Assembly: GCF_020536995.1 (NCBI RefSeq)
Contig: NC_068359.1
Span: 69,814,110 to 69,878,109 of the forward strand
From: Dreissena polymorpha
Lineage: Eukaryota > Mollusca > Bivalvia > Myida > Dreissenidae
Reading direction: 5' to 3'
Length of the DNA stretch: 64,000 bases
Under the pieces are notes generated by a model, which did not search any database, was not told where the DNA came from, and was given only the letters and a program-made list of their open reading frames with translations. How positions within the stretch are numbered: the stretch's first letter is position 1; each line of letters opens with the position of its first letter. This document shows, piece after piece, positions 1 to 11,226 of this stretch. The position numbers were made by a program, and so were the translations under genes.

Positions 1-222
1 GAAAACCTGCATAATTCCGGTGTACAGTCAGCAAACCGGAAATTCAATGTTTCTAATATGAGGCGAAAACGTCTAGCTTTATTCACTTCTAGGACTAAAT
101 TGTTGAAACTTCTGTGTTTCTCTTTAATCATATTCTACGCAAATGTTATCTGTCACAAATCATATATTATTGTTCTAAAAACAGTAAAACGTCATGTAAG
201 AATACTATATAGTATGACTTGA
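1..222 (+). CDS. Partial C-terminal exon, copy 1 (unrecognised protein)
   Basis: The window opens inside a reading frame containing LHNSGVQSANRKFNV and MRRKRL, open until a TGA at 220-222. Nearly the same peptide recurs at 640-718, where the frame stops right after MRRKRLG. Similarity also continues into the 3' flank ('catatatta.t', 'aacgtcat'), so this is a duplicated genomic segment rather than a chance match. Here the extra 3' codons after MRRKRL look like read-through into former 3' UTR (they are AT-rich and hydrophobic), so this copy may be decayed. I do not recognise the protein family; the tail is basic and low in complexity. The 5' part lies outside the window. Confidence 0.35.
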   Translation, partial: ENLHNSGVQSANRKFNVSNMRRKRLALFTSRTKLLKLLCFSLIIFYANVICHKSYIIVLKTVKRHVRILYSMT

Positions 223-524
223 ATTGTTGCTCTCCCCACGTTATTTCCTTAGATATGGGTCTATCTTACATAGACACTTCCCCCTGTAAAAATAAGGACT
301 AGTCTGGACTTTAAGTGGCAGAAAGCATATTTTTAGGTAGCAGCACAGACTTTAAATGCATAGCAGTCTTCCTTGTGATGTGAACATTTTATTGTTGCTG
401 TTTTTGTCGCTAGTGTCTAAGTTTGTGCATTTCGTGTTTTACTTTTCGAGGTAAAATATTAACAAATTAACGCACATAAAACGGTACACTTCATACATAA
501 TTGTCTTTTCTAATGTGCATGCAG

Positions 525-718
525 CGAGGCAGCGAGTTGGATCACCGGATGTGATGTCACTTCCGGTTGTAGCTCAATATGTTCATTCAACACCTCGAAG
601 AGTTCCCAGACAGTCCACACCGTATGTGGGGCTCCAGGAGGACATGCATAATTCTGGTATACAACCCGCCAACCGGAAGTTCAACGCCTCTAAGATGAGG
701 CGAAAACGACTTGGTTAA
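525..718 (+). CDS. Terminal coding exon, copy 2 (unrecognised protein)
   Basis: A plausible splice acceptor (tract 'gtcttttctaatgtgcatgcag') is followed by about 64 in-frame codons ending in TAA at 716-718. The exon would begin with two bases completing a codon. The peptide contains SLPVVAQYVHSTPRRVPRQS, then LQEDMHNSGIQPANRKFN and a basic end MRRKRLG. The repeated C-terminal half at 1-75 with mostly conservative changes (Val/Ile, Ser/Pro, Asn/Lys) suggests real coding sequence under duplication, either two alternative last exons or two tandem genes. An ATG at 515 gives an uninterrupted frame, but it lies within the presumed polypyrimidine tract and is unlikely to be the start. No function is assigned. 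Confidence 0.45.
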
Positions 719-1400
719 TTATGCTCTTCGGGCCATATTGTTCAAATATTGTTGTCTTATCAATCATATATTCTTACAAAAATTACACTTGTCACACACC
801 ATACATTATTATAATTCTAAATGCGTAAAGAACGTCATCAGAGGGTTTTTGCTTCTTTAGCAAGGGCCTTATAAAGGCCCCTTTACCCAAGAGAAAGGCC
901 CCTTCCCCTCAGATAATTTCTTTTAAATGATGCAATTTTCTTTACCTGTTCAGTTTTGATGATAATTTTTCCACAAAATGGAAGACCAAGCCCTTTTCCC
1001 AAATCAAGAAAAAAACTGGGCTCTGAAAACTACTGTATACTACTACTGGGATTTGCTGCTACAACACCTTATGTCCTTAGATATGGTCCATATACATGTA
1101 ACTATGACATTTTTCTCAATATTAAATAACAACGAGTTGTTAAAGCCCTGCGCGGCGATATACGTTCGTGTTTTCATTGGATAAGTTTATTTTGGAAAAA
1201 ATATAGTAAAGCACAATCCATTATTGTGGATCTGATTCGTATTTAAAGAGTAATTATATTTTTCGTTGTCATTGTTTCATTTTCTTTGTTTAAAACTGCC
1301 GGCTATTGTGTTTGGCTATAATACATAATTGAATGCAACCGTATGTTGTTTTTGTTAATGATAACATTTTATTCACTTTCCACATGAGCAGCGCTCTATG

Positions 1401-1620
1401 AAAACGGGGCTTAATGCGTGTACGTCAAAGGTCGTCTGAGATTAGCCTCTGCAGTACGCACAGGCTATCAGTGACGACACTATCCGCTCTTATGGTATTT
1501 CTGTTTGAAGAAGTATATTCTTAGCGAAAATCCAGTCCAAGCCCTGAAGACGTTCATTTAGCGGACTCCACAGGCTAATCTAAGACGGCACTTTACGTAC
1601 ATGTGTTAAGCCCGTTTCGT
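1401..1620. mobile_element. Palindromic MITE (cttaatgc...gcattaag family), copy 1
   Basis: The family has the order: 'cggggcttaatgc', a 'cgtc..agattagcctctgcag' stem with its inverse 'cgcacaggct', a central 'gaaaatccagt', a second inverted stem, then 'tgttaagcccgttt'. The two ends are inverted copies of each other. This is the clearest early copy; further copies are listed separately. The family is non-autonomous and no transposase is nearby. Confidence 0.7.
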
Positions 1621-2102
1621 CAGGGTGCCGATCAAATTCATCATGCGCACTTTTCCTTCACACGACTGGCCTTCGCATGAAGCACAAATTAATTAAGTAT
1701 ATTCAATTTTACATGAAATATACTTTTAAGCTGTAAATAGCTCGTTCACATTAGTTGTTAGAATAATTTTATAAAACTTTGAATATATCTGGTTGTTGCT
1801 GTTGTTTGTTTTTATCAATGTGTTTACGTATGCTTGTTCAGATTTTAAGTATATGTACTTAAGAATGCCCTTATCGGTATTTGAAGAGATGCCTTCTCGT
1901 CGTTATTTTAACAACTGGTCATAAATCACCAGACTTTATCAAGGTAAACATTTGACACATTAGATATATGAGTATAATGCCTTACACATAGACAAGACAG
2001 TTGGAAAAATACCATAAACCCGGTAGATAGATTTTAGAACTTAATACAACGTTCCCATAACTGTGCAAAACATTGTATGCAGTATAATATTGAATTATTG
2101 GT

Positions 2103-2622
2103 TTAAAGTGATAGTATGCGCATTTTCACTGTTGAATTGAGCTGAAAAGCAGGTCAAAGAGTTAGTTAAAATGTAACTGACCAATTATCTGCAACTCATC
2201 TTGCTTCCAGTTGTTTATAAAAAATATATATTATATTCGATATTTTACATGACTGTCCCAGTCCTATAAGCCGAGCGGAACTGTCTTTTTATTAGGATCG
2301 GAGTTAGTGTTCCTGTGTCGTATGAATATATATCGTTGCAGGTAATTTAAATGATGCGTACAACGCAATTGTGCCTTTGTGTCGTATGAACGAATCTGCA
2401 CTAAATTAATTTAGATTCACATCGTACATGCATGATCAGTTGTCAAACGAAAGTACGATTGATATTCAAATGCATTATTTTTCTCTTTCCGGGATATTTT
2501 TTTAGTATGTTGATGCTGCAAATATAAGTGTATATGAAGTGAAAACACATAAAATAAACAACGGTTGCGATAGACACCTATACACATAGCATATACTGTT
2601 AGATGCGCATAATATCACTTAA
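2103..2622 (+). mobile_element. TTAA-flanked dispersed element, copy 1
   Basis: The left end reads TTAA-AGTGATAGTATGCGC and the right end GCGCATAATATCAC-TTAA, so the termini are inverted repeats next to TTAA. A second, diverged copy in opposite orientation is at about 29500-29942 and shares 'cactgttgaattgagctg', 'aattatctgcaactcatctt', 'gcatgatcagttgtcaaacg' and 'caacggttgcgatag'. TTAA targets are used by the piggyBac and Kolobok superfamilies; which one this belongs to is not decided here. Confidence 0.6.
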
Positions 2623-2933
2623 ACAAAACACAAATGTAAAATATTCACGCTGGTAAACCGTTTCGTAAAATCAATACATCAAATATTCTCGCTGGTAAAC
2701 CATTTCGTGAAATCACGAGCAGAAACTTTCGCTAATTTATGTAAATTATGTTCAGTAATCACCATAGCCACATGCAAACCCACCTAGGGTTTAAACCTAT
2801 TTAGCATAACACAAATTAAACGCAAACAACACCTGTCTATTGGTTATTTAGTTTTACTTTGGGTTAAATAAAAGCGCATTTAAGCGTATCGTTGTGTTAA
2901 ATGATCGAATACCGTAGTTGAAATTGTAAACAA
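2623..2933. other. 5' flank of the sigma-1 receptor gene
   Basis: AT-rich sequence upstream of the sigma-1 start codon. It contains a short direct repeat ('attcacgctggtaaacc...tttcgtaaaatca' then 'attctcgctggtaaacc...tttcgtgaaatca', 2642-2715) and a TATA-like 'aaataaaagc' near 2866. No promoter can be called with confidence. Confidence 0.3.
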
Positions 2934-5900
2934 ATGTTATGCATGATAATCAAAACCGTCTTAATATGGCTATTAGCCCTATACGTGTTCTTCGTTGGAA
3001 TACAATTTTGGATGCAAAACAAGAACTACAATTTTTCAGCGAAAATGGTTGAGGAAATCGCTCTTAAGCATAAAGGTAAGTTGCTTGATTCAAACCGAAA
3101 GTAGACTGTTCTCACCACTACACAGGACATGGTTACAGGTGTAATACGGTAAAGTATTAAAAGTATTTAAGTCGAACTATTTAATATATTGTTATATGAT
3201 AAGTGATATTTCCATTTATTGAAATCGTCACGTGTACATCAAGATCTGAATTTGTTAAAGTAAAGTCTTAGATCAGCTGACGAGCGACACTTCTTCTTAC
3301 TCTGATAGTATCGGACCTCCTCATTGCATCGTGCCTTAAACGAAAACCCCTCAATAAGTGCTGAGCAGTTAATGTTTTTCAATTTTTGGACGTTTTAATT
3401 TATTTGCTGTTTATTACTGACTATAACGACGATCATTTTCATGATTTCCAGCTTTCATTGGAAAGTAGGTAATGTTTACCCCAGACTGATGTTATGATTA
3501 TTTAAATTACGAAACAAATACTTGTTTGGTATATGTTATGGTTTATTAGAAGGTTAATCAAATGTGTTATAAGTCGCTTATTTGTGAAAAAAAGTAAAAC
3601 TATTTTAAGAAACAGATGAACAAAGGTTTCGTTTTTCCATTAAGATACGATATATAGTGCCAGCCCTTGCGCATAATAACAAACCTTAGCAACCAATCAG
3701 AAGGGCCGATATTATGATACATATTTTACATTATAGAGATTACTACAGGGAGCTAAGTCTAGCCGGTATTTTGTCAAAACATGGCCGATTTTAATGCAGT
3801 TTTTGTTGTTATTTCCAATAATACACAAATAACTATATATTTACTGTTTAAAATATGTGGGCCTTTGAATTTTTTCACTTCAAAAATTTAGACGTATTCA
3901 TTAAGAGGGCCGATACTACGAATACACATGCAATACGGTACATGTATCATTTCTTAGTAAAATTAACCAAAATCGACGCTTTGATAGTTAAGAAAAGGAC
4001 ACATTTCGAAAACGTTGATATATATTAACAGTGGATTGTATTCAAACTCACAAAACAGCCCAGATATATTTTTTTATTTATTATCATCAATCGATATTGG
4101 TCGAATGATATTTGTTACGTTTCTCACCGATAGTATAACAAAACGTGTATTACTTAGATACCCACGTTTAAACCATACAACAACATTTGAAAGTCTTCGT
4201 GTTTCGTTTTTCGTTCTAAAAGATTTTATAAGATAAGTATTGACAAATGTTTGCATTTATAAACCTTCGTTTTCCTTAGTTGCAGAAATTGTGAATGTTC
4301 GTGTAAATTATGTGTATATCTCACAGTGTTGTTTTATACAGCAAACAGTTTAAGTTTGCGCAAAAAAGACCGTTTTACAGTGTTAAAAAATCGTCCATTG
4401 TCGACAGTTTTAAATGACTTTAATGTAAACCGCTTTACTGTTAGCTCATGGAAATTTTGATGTTTTCATTAATATTAATGATGCACCAATGTAAAAGCAT
4501 TTAATATTGTTCGTATTGGACAAACACGGCAACATCTTCAAACTCGATAGAGTAACTTCATACATAAAAGGCATTTCGGTGCAAGCGCCTTTGTGCTATT
4601 CAAACAAGCAATTCGCACAGGCCACACGAAACCAACACTATACAGATTAACTCATTGAAATGAAACTATTATTACTTTTAAAACGACATTATTTTCAAAG
4701 ACAAAGAACTCGCGAAGGCTTTCGATGACATATACAAGGAGTTCTCAACGCGCTTTGCGGGTCACATACTTCCGGAGTCGGACCGGAAGTGGCTGTTCAT
4801 GAATGCCGGCGGCTGGATGGGCGGAATACAGATCATGCACGCGTCCATCACGGAGTACCTGCTCTTCTTCGGAACCGGCGTGAACACTTCCGGTAACTCG
4901 GGTGAGTCACGACTATTAGACTGATTCCAAGAATAGCTGTTTTGTGAAGAAAACTTCTGTAAACCGTGATGAGTTGCAAAGATAGGACTGGTTCCAAGAA
5001 TTAGCTGTATTTTGAACACTTCCGATAAATCCGGTGAGTCGCGACAATTTTACTACTTTTCAGCTGTGTTTGAATTACTGAGGTCGTAACAAACCACGTC
5101 GTGATGGTATATCAAAATCCTTGTGTGTACCAGTTAAAATAGTAAAACAATATGTATAATACAGTTGATTTGTTTTTAACTCTAATAGCACGTTTTTGTG
5201 TCTGTGCTGATTTATACTAGAAGTGTATAATGTACAAAATTGTGGAGCGAACTTTTTCCACATTTAAACTTGAAATCACCATGATCTGACGATGTGCAAA
5301 ATTCAATTTCCAAACGCAGTGATCCTCTTATTTACGTATTATGTAACCTGGAACAACTAAAACAGGACTCAGCTTAGAGATATTCTAGACAAACGAGCTT
5401 AAATTGTTTAAATATACGAGTTTTCGCAACTTCTTCTCATGTATAATTTTCGCCCTCATTCCCAGATATGTCCATGCAAATTCCTTTACGAATGTGACAT
5501 TATGTGTGCAAAGCAGAAAAATCAAACATGCGCATACAAAACACGTTTCACTTTCTTGGTTATAGTGGTGATAGTGCCAGTCGATTTTCAATGAACAAAT
5601 GTTAATCAATATCTTGCAGGTAGATACTGGGCGAACATTTCGGACACAATTTTAACCGGTTCTTTCCGGCAATGGAAGGAGGGTGGATTCCATTCGGAGG
5701 TTTTTGGACCAGGTATTGAACAAAAAAAAAGAAAACGAGTTATTGTAACAAAACAACGCATTATATATAGTAGTTAACCGTAGTCAAGCATGGTACAAAC
5801 GAAACAATGTGGAAAGGAGATGCTGTTTTCCCGTTTATTTGCAGCGTTGCTATTTTTGTGCAATTGTTTTATTTTTAACTTTTTTTTTATTTCTTGTTAA

Positions 5901-6536
5901 TTTAATTTAAGTTTATGTAAATTAAGCAATGTTTCTAGATTTATCGTTGTTTATCGCCAGATGCCCTGATGCATCTTTAATTTAACATCGAGGGCATAAA
6001 GCTCCAGTTGCTTCACAGCAACACGCCATATCTCCAATTGAACAGTTTTTCACTGTGTTCTTTTACAACGATAATTTTCTTCTTTGCGTATGTAATAAAA
6101 GATCATATAATGAAAAGGTATGATAGGACCCTCGCTCTGTGAAAATACAGCTTACTGCGTATGCCTTAAGCGTCGTCCCAGATTAGCATGTGAAGTCTGC
6201 ACGGGCTTGTCAGGGACTACACTTTCCGCCTATACTTGATTATAATAATTACCTGTAGTCTGTGCGGATCTGGGACGACTCTTTACGCACTTACTTTTTT
6301 CTTTTCAAGGAGAGACGGTTCATCACTACTGGGGCGAGGTCTCGGCCGTTCAGTGGGACGCGGGGACATGGATGGTGGAGTATGGCCGTGGCTTCATTCC
6401 GTCAACGCTGTTCTTCGCGTTGGCCGATACGTTTACGTCTACGTTAGACGTTCTGACGTTGTACCACACTATTTTACTGTATGGGAAATCATTGACTTTG
6501 GAGGCACAAACGTGCATGGGGGAAATGTTTGGATAA
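2934..6536 (+). CDS. SIGMAR1: Sigma-1 receptor (ERG2/SIGMAR1 family), 4 exons, complete
   Basis: Coding exons: 2934-3075, 4701-4901, 5620-5712, 6310-6536; all junctions are AG/GT and phases agree. The product is 220 aa (human 223), an ER-membrane ligand-operated chaperone of the ERG2/sigma-1 family. Residues about 8-26 form one hydrophobic N-terminal helix ([17 protein letters not shown]). The cupin-like domain follows: [50 protein letters not shown]. Asp123 and Glu169 match human Asp126 and Glu172, which contact ligand; His151 matches His154. The ATG at 2943 is in frame too (217 aa); an in-frame TGA at 2919 bounds both. The last codons (CMGEMFG) and stop lie inside a 41-bp minisatellite, so the C-terminus differs from other family members. 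The human gene also has four coding exons. Confidence 0.95.
6135..6293. mobile_element. Palindromic MITE, copy 2, in sigma-1 intron 3
   Basis: Contains 'gcgtcgtcccagattagc', 'ctgcacgggcttgtcaggga' and 'ctttacgcactta' in the order of the family. Its recognisable end is about 17 bases before exon 4, and the following 'cttttttcttttcaag' is the acceptor tract. Confidence 0.65.
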
Positions 6537-6935
6537 ATATGACTGTGACTGAGTGCATGGGGGAAATGTTTGGATAAATATGACTGTGACTGAGTGCATG
6601 GGGGAAATGTTTGGATAAATATGACTGTGACTGAGTGCATGGGGGAACTGTTTGGATAAATATGACTGTGACTGAGTGCATGGGGGAAATGTTTGGATAA
6701 ATATGACTGTGACTGAGTGCATGGGGGAACTGTTTGGATAAATATGACTGTGACTGAGTGCATGGGGGAACTGTTTGGATAAATATGACTGTGACTGAGT
6801 GCATGGGGGAACTGTTTGGATAAATATGACTGTGACTGAGTGCATGGGGGAACTGTTTGGATAAATATGACTGTGACTGAGTGCATGGGGGAAATGTTTG
6901 GATAAATATGACTGTGACTGAGTGCATACTGAACG
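6513..6935 (+). repeat. 41-bp minisatellite, about 10 copies, over the sigma-1 stop codon
   Basis: Units start at 6513 and then every 41 bases (6554, 6595, 6636, 6677, 6718, 6759, 6800, 6841, 6882), followed by a broken unit at 6923. Each reads 'tgcatgggggaaatgtttgg', then 'ataaatatgactgtgactga', then 'g'. The only recurrent difference is 'aaatg' (units 1, 2, 3, 5, 10) versus 'aactg' (4, 6, 7, 8, 9). Unit 1 encodes the end of the sigma-1 receptor and its TAA. The period is not a multiple of 3, and long open frames on the opposite strand are a by-product of the repeat. Confidence 0.95.
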
Positions 6936-7840
6936 TTTTATAGGTTTTCATGACAAACGAATTTGTATTTTGCCACTAGTTTATGGCAGCACCTTTTTCA
7001 TTTTTAGTATGATTGAGATATAAACTTCGTTTGATAAACCTGCCAAATTAAAAAATGTAATGGCTTACTTAATTGCAAAAACATGATACACGTGTAGTAT
7101 ACGTCATATACGAACGCCGTACTGGACGAGGCAAACATAATCGAGACCCAACGTGAATATCGCTGTTAAATAAAAACCCTTATTGGAAATCGCCAACTAA
7201 ACAAGGGATGAAAGTAATGGTACAAAGTCTGTTTTATACAATTGTAAATCTGAATACTCGAAGATGTGTATTGTCCGTACTATTTTTTTGTAAAGGAAAT
7301 GCAGTTATACTCATATACTTTTCAAATTTATTGAAACACATGTATACATATGAATATGTTTTATTAATAGCCTTTAGCATTGTTGTTGTAGATCTACTAT
7401 TGGGATTTTCTCTCGACATTTTTAAGTTTATTGCAATCCAATATTTTCAATATGTCCAATAGTTTCATATTGAAAATGTGTTCTGTTTCATGTGAGTGAA
7501 TTAAGCTATTTTTCTCAAAGTCTACACAAAACATTATCATCCTACTTATTTGTGTTGGGGGATAATTATAATAAACAACATGTATTCCACAAAGCAATAG
7601 GTAAACTGGGGTAACTGCTTCCTTTCATAACACGCGCATATTTTACGCATGACCAGTCAACATATCTTACTTACAAAATGCTTGTAAGCTAAGCAATCTC
7701 ATTCATATGAAAATATAATGTTGTATGCGAACATAATTAAATAATGCTAGATTTCACTGTTTTACCAATTCAATGTAGTCACAGTTGATGGTTTCTATAA
7801 GACGTATATAAGCTTAGGCATAGTATGCGCAGCGTTTGAT
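6936..7840. other. 3' flank of sigma-1 receptor; no gene seen
   Basis: AT-rich sequence with no recognisable coding or repeat family. An AATAAA at 7169-7174 is a possible polyadenylation signal for the sigma-1 transcript, about 630 bases beyond the stop; the call rests only on the hexamer. Confidence 0.35.
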
Positions 7841-7996
7841 GAAAATTGCACTTAATGCATGTGCTTAAAGTTTCACCCAGGTTAGCCTGTGCAGACCGCA
7901 ATCGGGGATGACAAATGTTTTTTTCCTTATCGACCTTTGCGGGCTACACAGGCTTATCGGGGACGACACAAGCACATGCATTAAGCCCTGTTTTAC
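7841..7996. mobile_element. Palindromic MITE, copy 3
   Basis: Starts 'gcacttaatgcatgtgctta', has 'ggttagcctgtgcagaccgc', the inverse 'gggctacacaggcttatcgg' and ends 'gcattaagccctgtttta'. A short version of the family lacking the second stem. Confidence 0.7.
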
Positions 7997-8072
7997 CATA
8001 ACGAGGCTAGTATGTATTATTGGTCATCCTTAATCTGATACGAGTACATTCGAATCCATTTTCAGCTATTCT

Positions 8073-8187
8073 TATCCGGCGAGTGCATGGCCAAATACAG
8101 GTGTATCAACTCTCCGACGAGTGCATAGACAAATATAGGTGTATCAACTCTCCGGCGAATGCATAGCCAAATATAGGTGTATCAAAT
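8073..8187 (+). repeat. 38-bp minisatellite, 3 copies
   Basis: Three units of 'gagtgcatggccaaatacag' plus 'gtgtatcaactctccgac', starting near 8081, 8119 and 8157, with a few substitutions. Confidence 0.8.
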
Positions 8188-9056
8188 CTAAGCTTAAGAC
8201 ATTCCATTTGTTGGTCTTATGTCGAAATAAATGATCCGAGACTGTATGTGGTTTAGTTGAAATAAATTGCTCTAACATCAAAGCTTTTAAGTATACCCTT
8301 GCACAATTAAGTTGTAAGGGGTGGGTATGCTCATTTACGTATGATCGTCATTGTCGTATAAATTTCTTGTTCGGATCTTTTAGCTACAATGTATTTAAAC
8401 TATTCGAGCTATCCAGATAAAACCTCGCAGGTATAATGATCTCGTTGCGAGAAAGCGCACAAGAAGCAGAGCTCTTGCTCTTTGATCTATTTTTTTAGTT
8501 TTTGCACTTTATTGTTAAATTTTGTTTTACCAGGAGCATATGGAGAAAACTAACATATGTATCAATTTAAAATTCCATATGTGGGTCGATCTCGTTTAGA
8601 GGATATGAATTGCACAAGAACCATAATGCCTCGGTCACACTGTCACGAATCAGAGCTACGAATGAGCTACGATTTAATCGGCTGCGTATGACTACGAAAT
8701 TGTCAAAATTCGTAGGCCGCTACGATTTCAGTACGGAGCACAATGAATCTACCATCACAATGTTGGAAAACGAACAAGGAAAGGTACGGACTTCTACTGA
8801 TCGACGCGATGTAGTACAGAACGCCACGAATCGGTACGATCAAACTACGAATCCGCTACGGTCTGGGACGATAAAGTACGATGCTACGCGAATCATTACG
8901 ATATAACTACGGATCCGCTACGGTCTAGTACGGGTAAGTACGAACTAGAACGGTCCGCTACGAAGAAGTGGGAATTGCGACGTACTGGTACGGACAGGTA
9001 GGAACGAACTACGATTGAACATTGCGCTAACAGCCTCTTGTATTGTCATACACATA

Positions 9057-9218
9057 ATGCCTCCCAAAAAGAGAACATCCCAGTGGCAGCAACAGCGCGT
9101 AACAGAAATAATGGAATCAGTCGTGTCTGGGGAAGAGTCCACCTCCTCCATTCTAAACCAAGAGCCGGGTCGTCTTAAAAGCCAGTCTCTTATCCACCAC
9201 CTACTTTTTCTTCTCTGA
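9057..9218 (+). pseudogene. 53-codon open frame inside the TAA-flanked element
   Basis: Begins MPPKKRTSQWQQQRVTEIME and ends in TGA. It is basic and then Ser/Glu-rich. Harbinger elements carry a second gene for a MYB-like DNA-binding protein as well as a transposase, and this could be a remnant of such a gene, but I see no diagnostic motif. It may also be a captured host fragment. The base composition is less repetitive than the rest of the element, which supports former coding sequence. Confidence 0.25.
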
Positions 9219-9530
9219 CCTGATGAAGTATGTAATTATTGATGTACAAATATAGATTATGCTTAGGAAAGTATGATTAATTTTGTATTTTATTATGTCG
9301 GCTATTAATTTAACAATTAATAAATCGCGTAAAAGTAAGAGCAAGATTCAAAAGTCATATGAGGCAGACACTTACCTGCAAATAAAAAAAGTATTACTAG
9401 TAAGTTCAAATTCTAATATTTGGAAATACGTAACCTTTAGCACAAAGCTATACTAGTTTAACGATATTGAATCATTATTATCTCTGTGCATATCGTCAAG
9501 CAGCTCGACTACAGTCTCTGCATTTTTTGC

Positions 9531-9660
9531 CACAGGTGGTTAGCGTGTGGCTATGATATTAATCAGTGAAAACATCATTTGTTTGTTATAAGATGATTAT
9601 GTATCATTTAAAATGATGTTATCACTTATAAATATCATAGCCACACGCTAACCACCTGTG
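9531..9660. mobile_element. 130-bp hairpin MITE nested in the TAA-flanked element
   Basis: Perfect 30-bp terminal inverted repeats ('cacaggtggttagcgtgtgg' then 'ctatgatatt', and its reverse complement ending at 9660). The interior continues as an imperfect palindrome around 'catcattt...aaaatgatg'. It sits in the middle of the 8627-10274 element. Flanks 'ttttgc' and 'ttttgtgc' are similar but give no clear target duplication. Confidence 0.7.
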
Positions 9661-10476
9661 TTTTGTGCCATATCAATATCCAAGTGTAACAAATTTATCG
9701 CAAACGCAATTTGCTGGCGGTTGGTGATTGTGAACTCAACAAATGCAAGTACGGTTGCTTTATAATTCCAATGATGTATTTCAGTAGCAATTTATTGTAG
9801 TGGACCGTGCATGTCCGTAGTGTTTCGTGCTGAAATGTAGTACATCGTACAAGATCGTGCAAATTCCTGCCTATCCGTAGTACAACGCACTAGAACCGTG
9901 GCTTTCCGTGGTATATCCGTGGAATACTCGTAGCTAATACGTAGCGTAACCGTACCGCTTCGTAGTTCTTCGTATCAATTCGTAGAAGTCATTGAAAAAA
10001 AGGTCTACGAAAAGGTACGGACGACTACGGTTGTCGTTACGAACTAGTACGGATTAGTACGGTTTAGTACGGACTCCTACGGATACGCTACGATCGATAA
10101 ATTCGTAGCAATTTTGTTAACATGTTCAAAATTTGTCAAGAGTCGCTACGGACATCCAAAAACTACTACGACTAATCACGGATCAAGTACGGAGAGCCAC
10201 GGTCCAGTAAGGATTGCTACGAACTGTGCCGAAAAGTATTCGTAGCTCTGATTCGTGACAGTGTGACCGAGGCATAACTTTCCTGTAACATATTTCGAGC
10301 TTAAAATGTACCAAGGGCATATCTTTCAGCTTAAAGTGACAAACTTAAAACCCGAAAGGTATATAGATCTTATGGGCTGTGCAGTGCTCGAACTATAACT
10401 CTTGATCTATAGTTTTGAGATTTAATCTACCTAGCAATTCTTCGTATTAAGGCGGGTAAACATGAACGTATGAATT

Positions 10477-10742
10477 GTTTTTATGCCCCCGGATCGAACG
10501 ATCGGGGGTAAATTGTTTTGGCCTGTCTGTCATTGTTTGTGTGCGTGTCCCAAAACTAACCTTCTTCATAACTTTTGAAATATTAAATGTAGCAACTTGA
10601 TATTTGGCATGCATGTGTATTTCATGGAGCTGCACATTATGAGTGGTAAAAGGTCAAGGTCATCCTTGAAGGTCAAAGGTCGGAAAAATAATTCAAAGCG
10701 TGCATAAGGGGGCATAATGTTTATGACAAACACATCTCTTGT
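10477..10742 (+). mobile_element. Tandem-core (pearl/HINE-like) element, single core unit
   Basis: Starts 'tttttatgcccccgg' with a small hairpin (ccccggatcgaacgatcgggg), has one core unit ('cttgatatttggcatgcatg', 'gagctgcaca', 'aaggtcaaggtcatccttga') and ends 'gggggcataatg...aacacatctcttgt'. ATGCCCCC near the start and GGGGGCAT near the end are subterminal inverted repeats. Confidence 0.65.
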
Positions 10743-11226
10743 TATAAATGTTTGATAGCTAAACGCATAAACTAAAAAGCATATAATGCGTGCATGTTTT
10801 GCACTTCTTATACTTAAGTATTTAATATAGTATAAATCACATGCTGTTTTTAAATCCAATTCCTGATATTTGTATGTGAATTGTTTTCCTGTTTTGATAT
10901 TCAGCGTATTTTACTAATACAATCAAAATAAATGATTTCTAAATATGCTTATGATGCTTAACGTACATGTATACGAACTTCAATACAGCATCGGTGTAGA
11001 AGTTAACAGACTTAACTAAATAAATTCACGCATGTATATACAGAACGAAAGGCATCGTATGTTTGAACGACTCATGTATTTAACAAACAATAACAAAATA
11101 AAACACGATTCAAAATCTACGTCATGATATTATACATCAATAATATATTACGCATATCGCAAAAATATACAATTATTTATCATTACAAATTAGTGCGATC
11201 AATAATAATTTAGACTATACATAGAA

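Larger units (their letters stand above)
8627..10274. mobile_element. 1.65-kb DNA transposon with TAA duplications (PIF/Harbinger-like)
   Basis: The termini are inverted copies: 'tgcctcggtcacactgtcac' at 8627 and 'gtgacagtgtgaccgaggca' ending at 10274, continuing inward through 'gaatcagagctacgaat'. They are flanked by TAA at 8624-8626 and 10275-10277. A 3-bp TWA duplication is the PIF/Harbinger signature. Inside both ends lie about 300-400 bp packed with short 'tacgga/ctacga' motifs in opposite orientation. The centre holds only a short open frame and a 130-bp hairpin, so this is a non-autonomous derivative. Confidence 0.8.

Noticed and set aside
6350-6951. Three long overlapping minus-strand open frames (118-178 codons) rich in HSHIYPN and [11 protein letters not shown] repeats
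   Set aside because: They are the antisense of the 41-bp minisatellite. A period not divisible by 3 and without antisense stops opens all three frames.
8610-8906. 98-codon frame starting at 8610
   Set aside because: It runs through the motif-packed terminal repeat of the TAA-flanked element; its composition follows the 'tacga' words.
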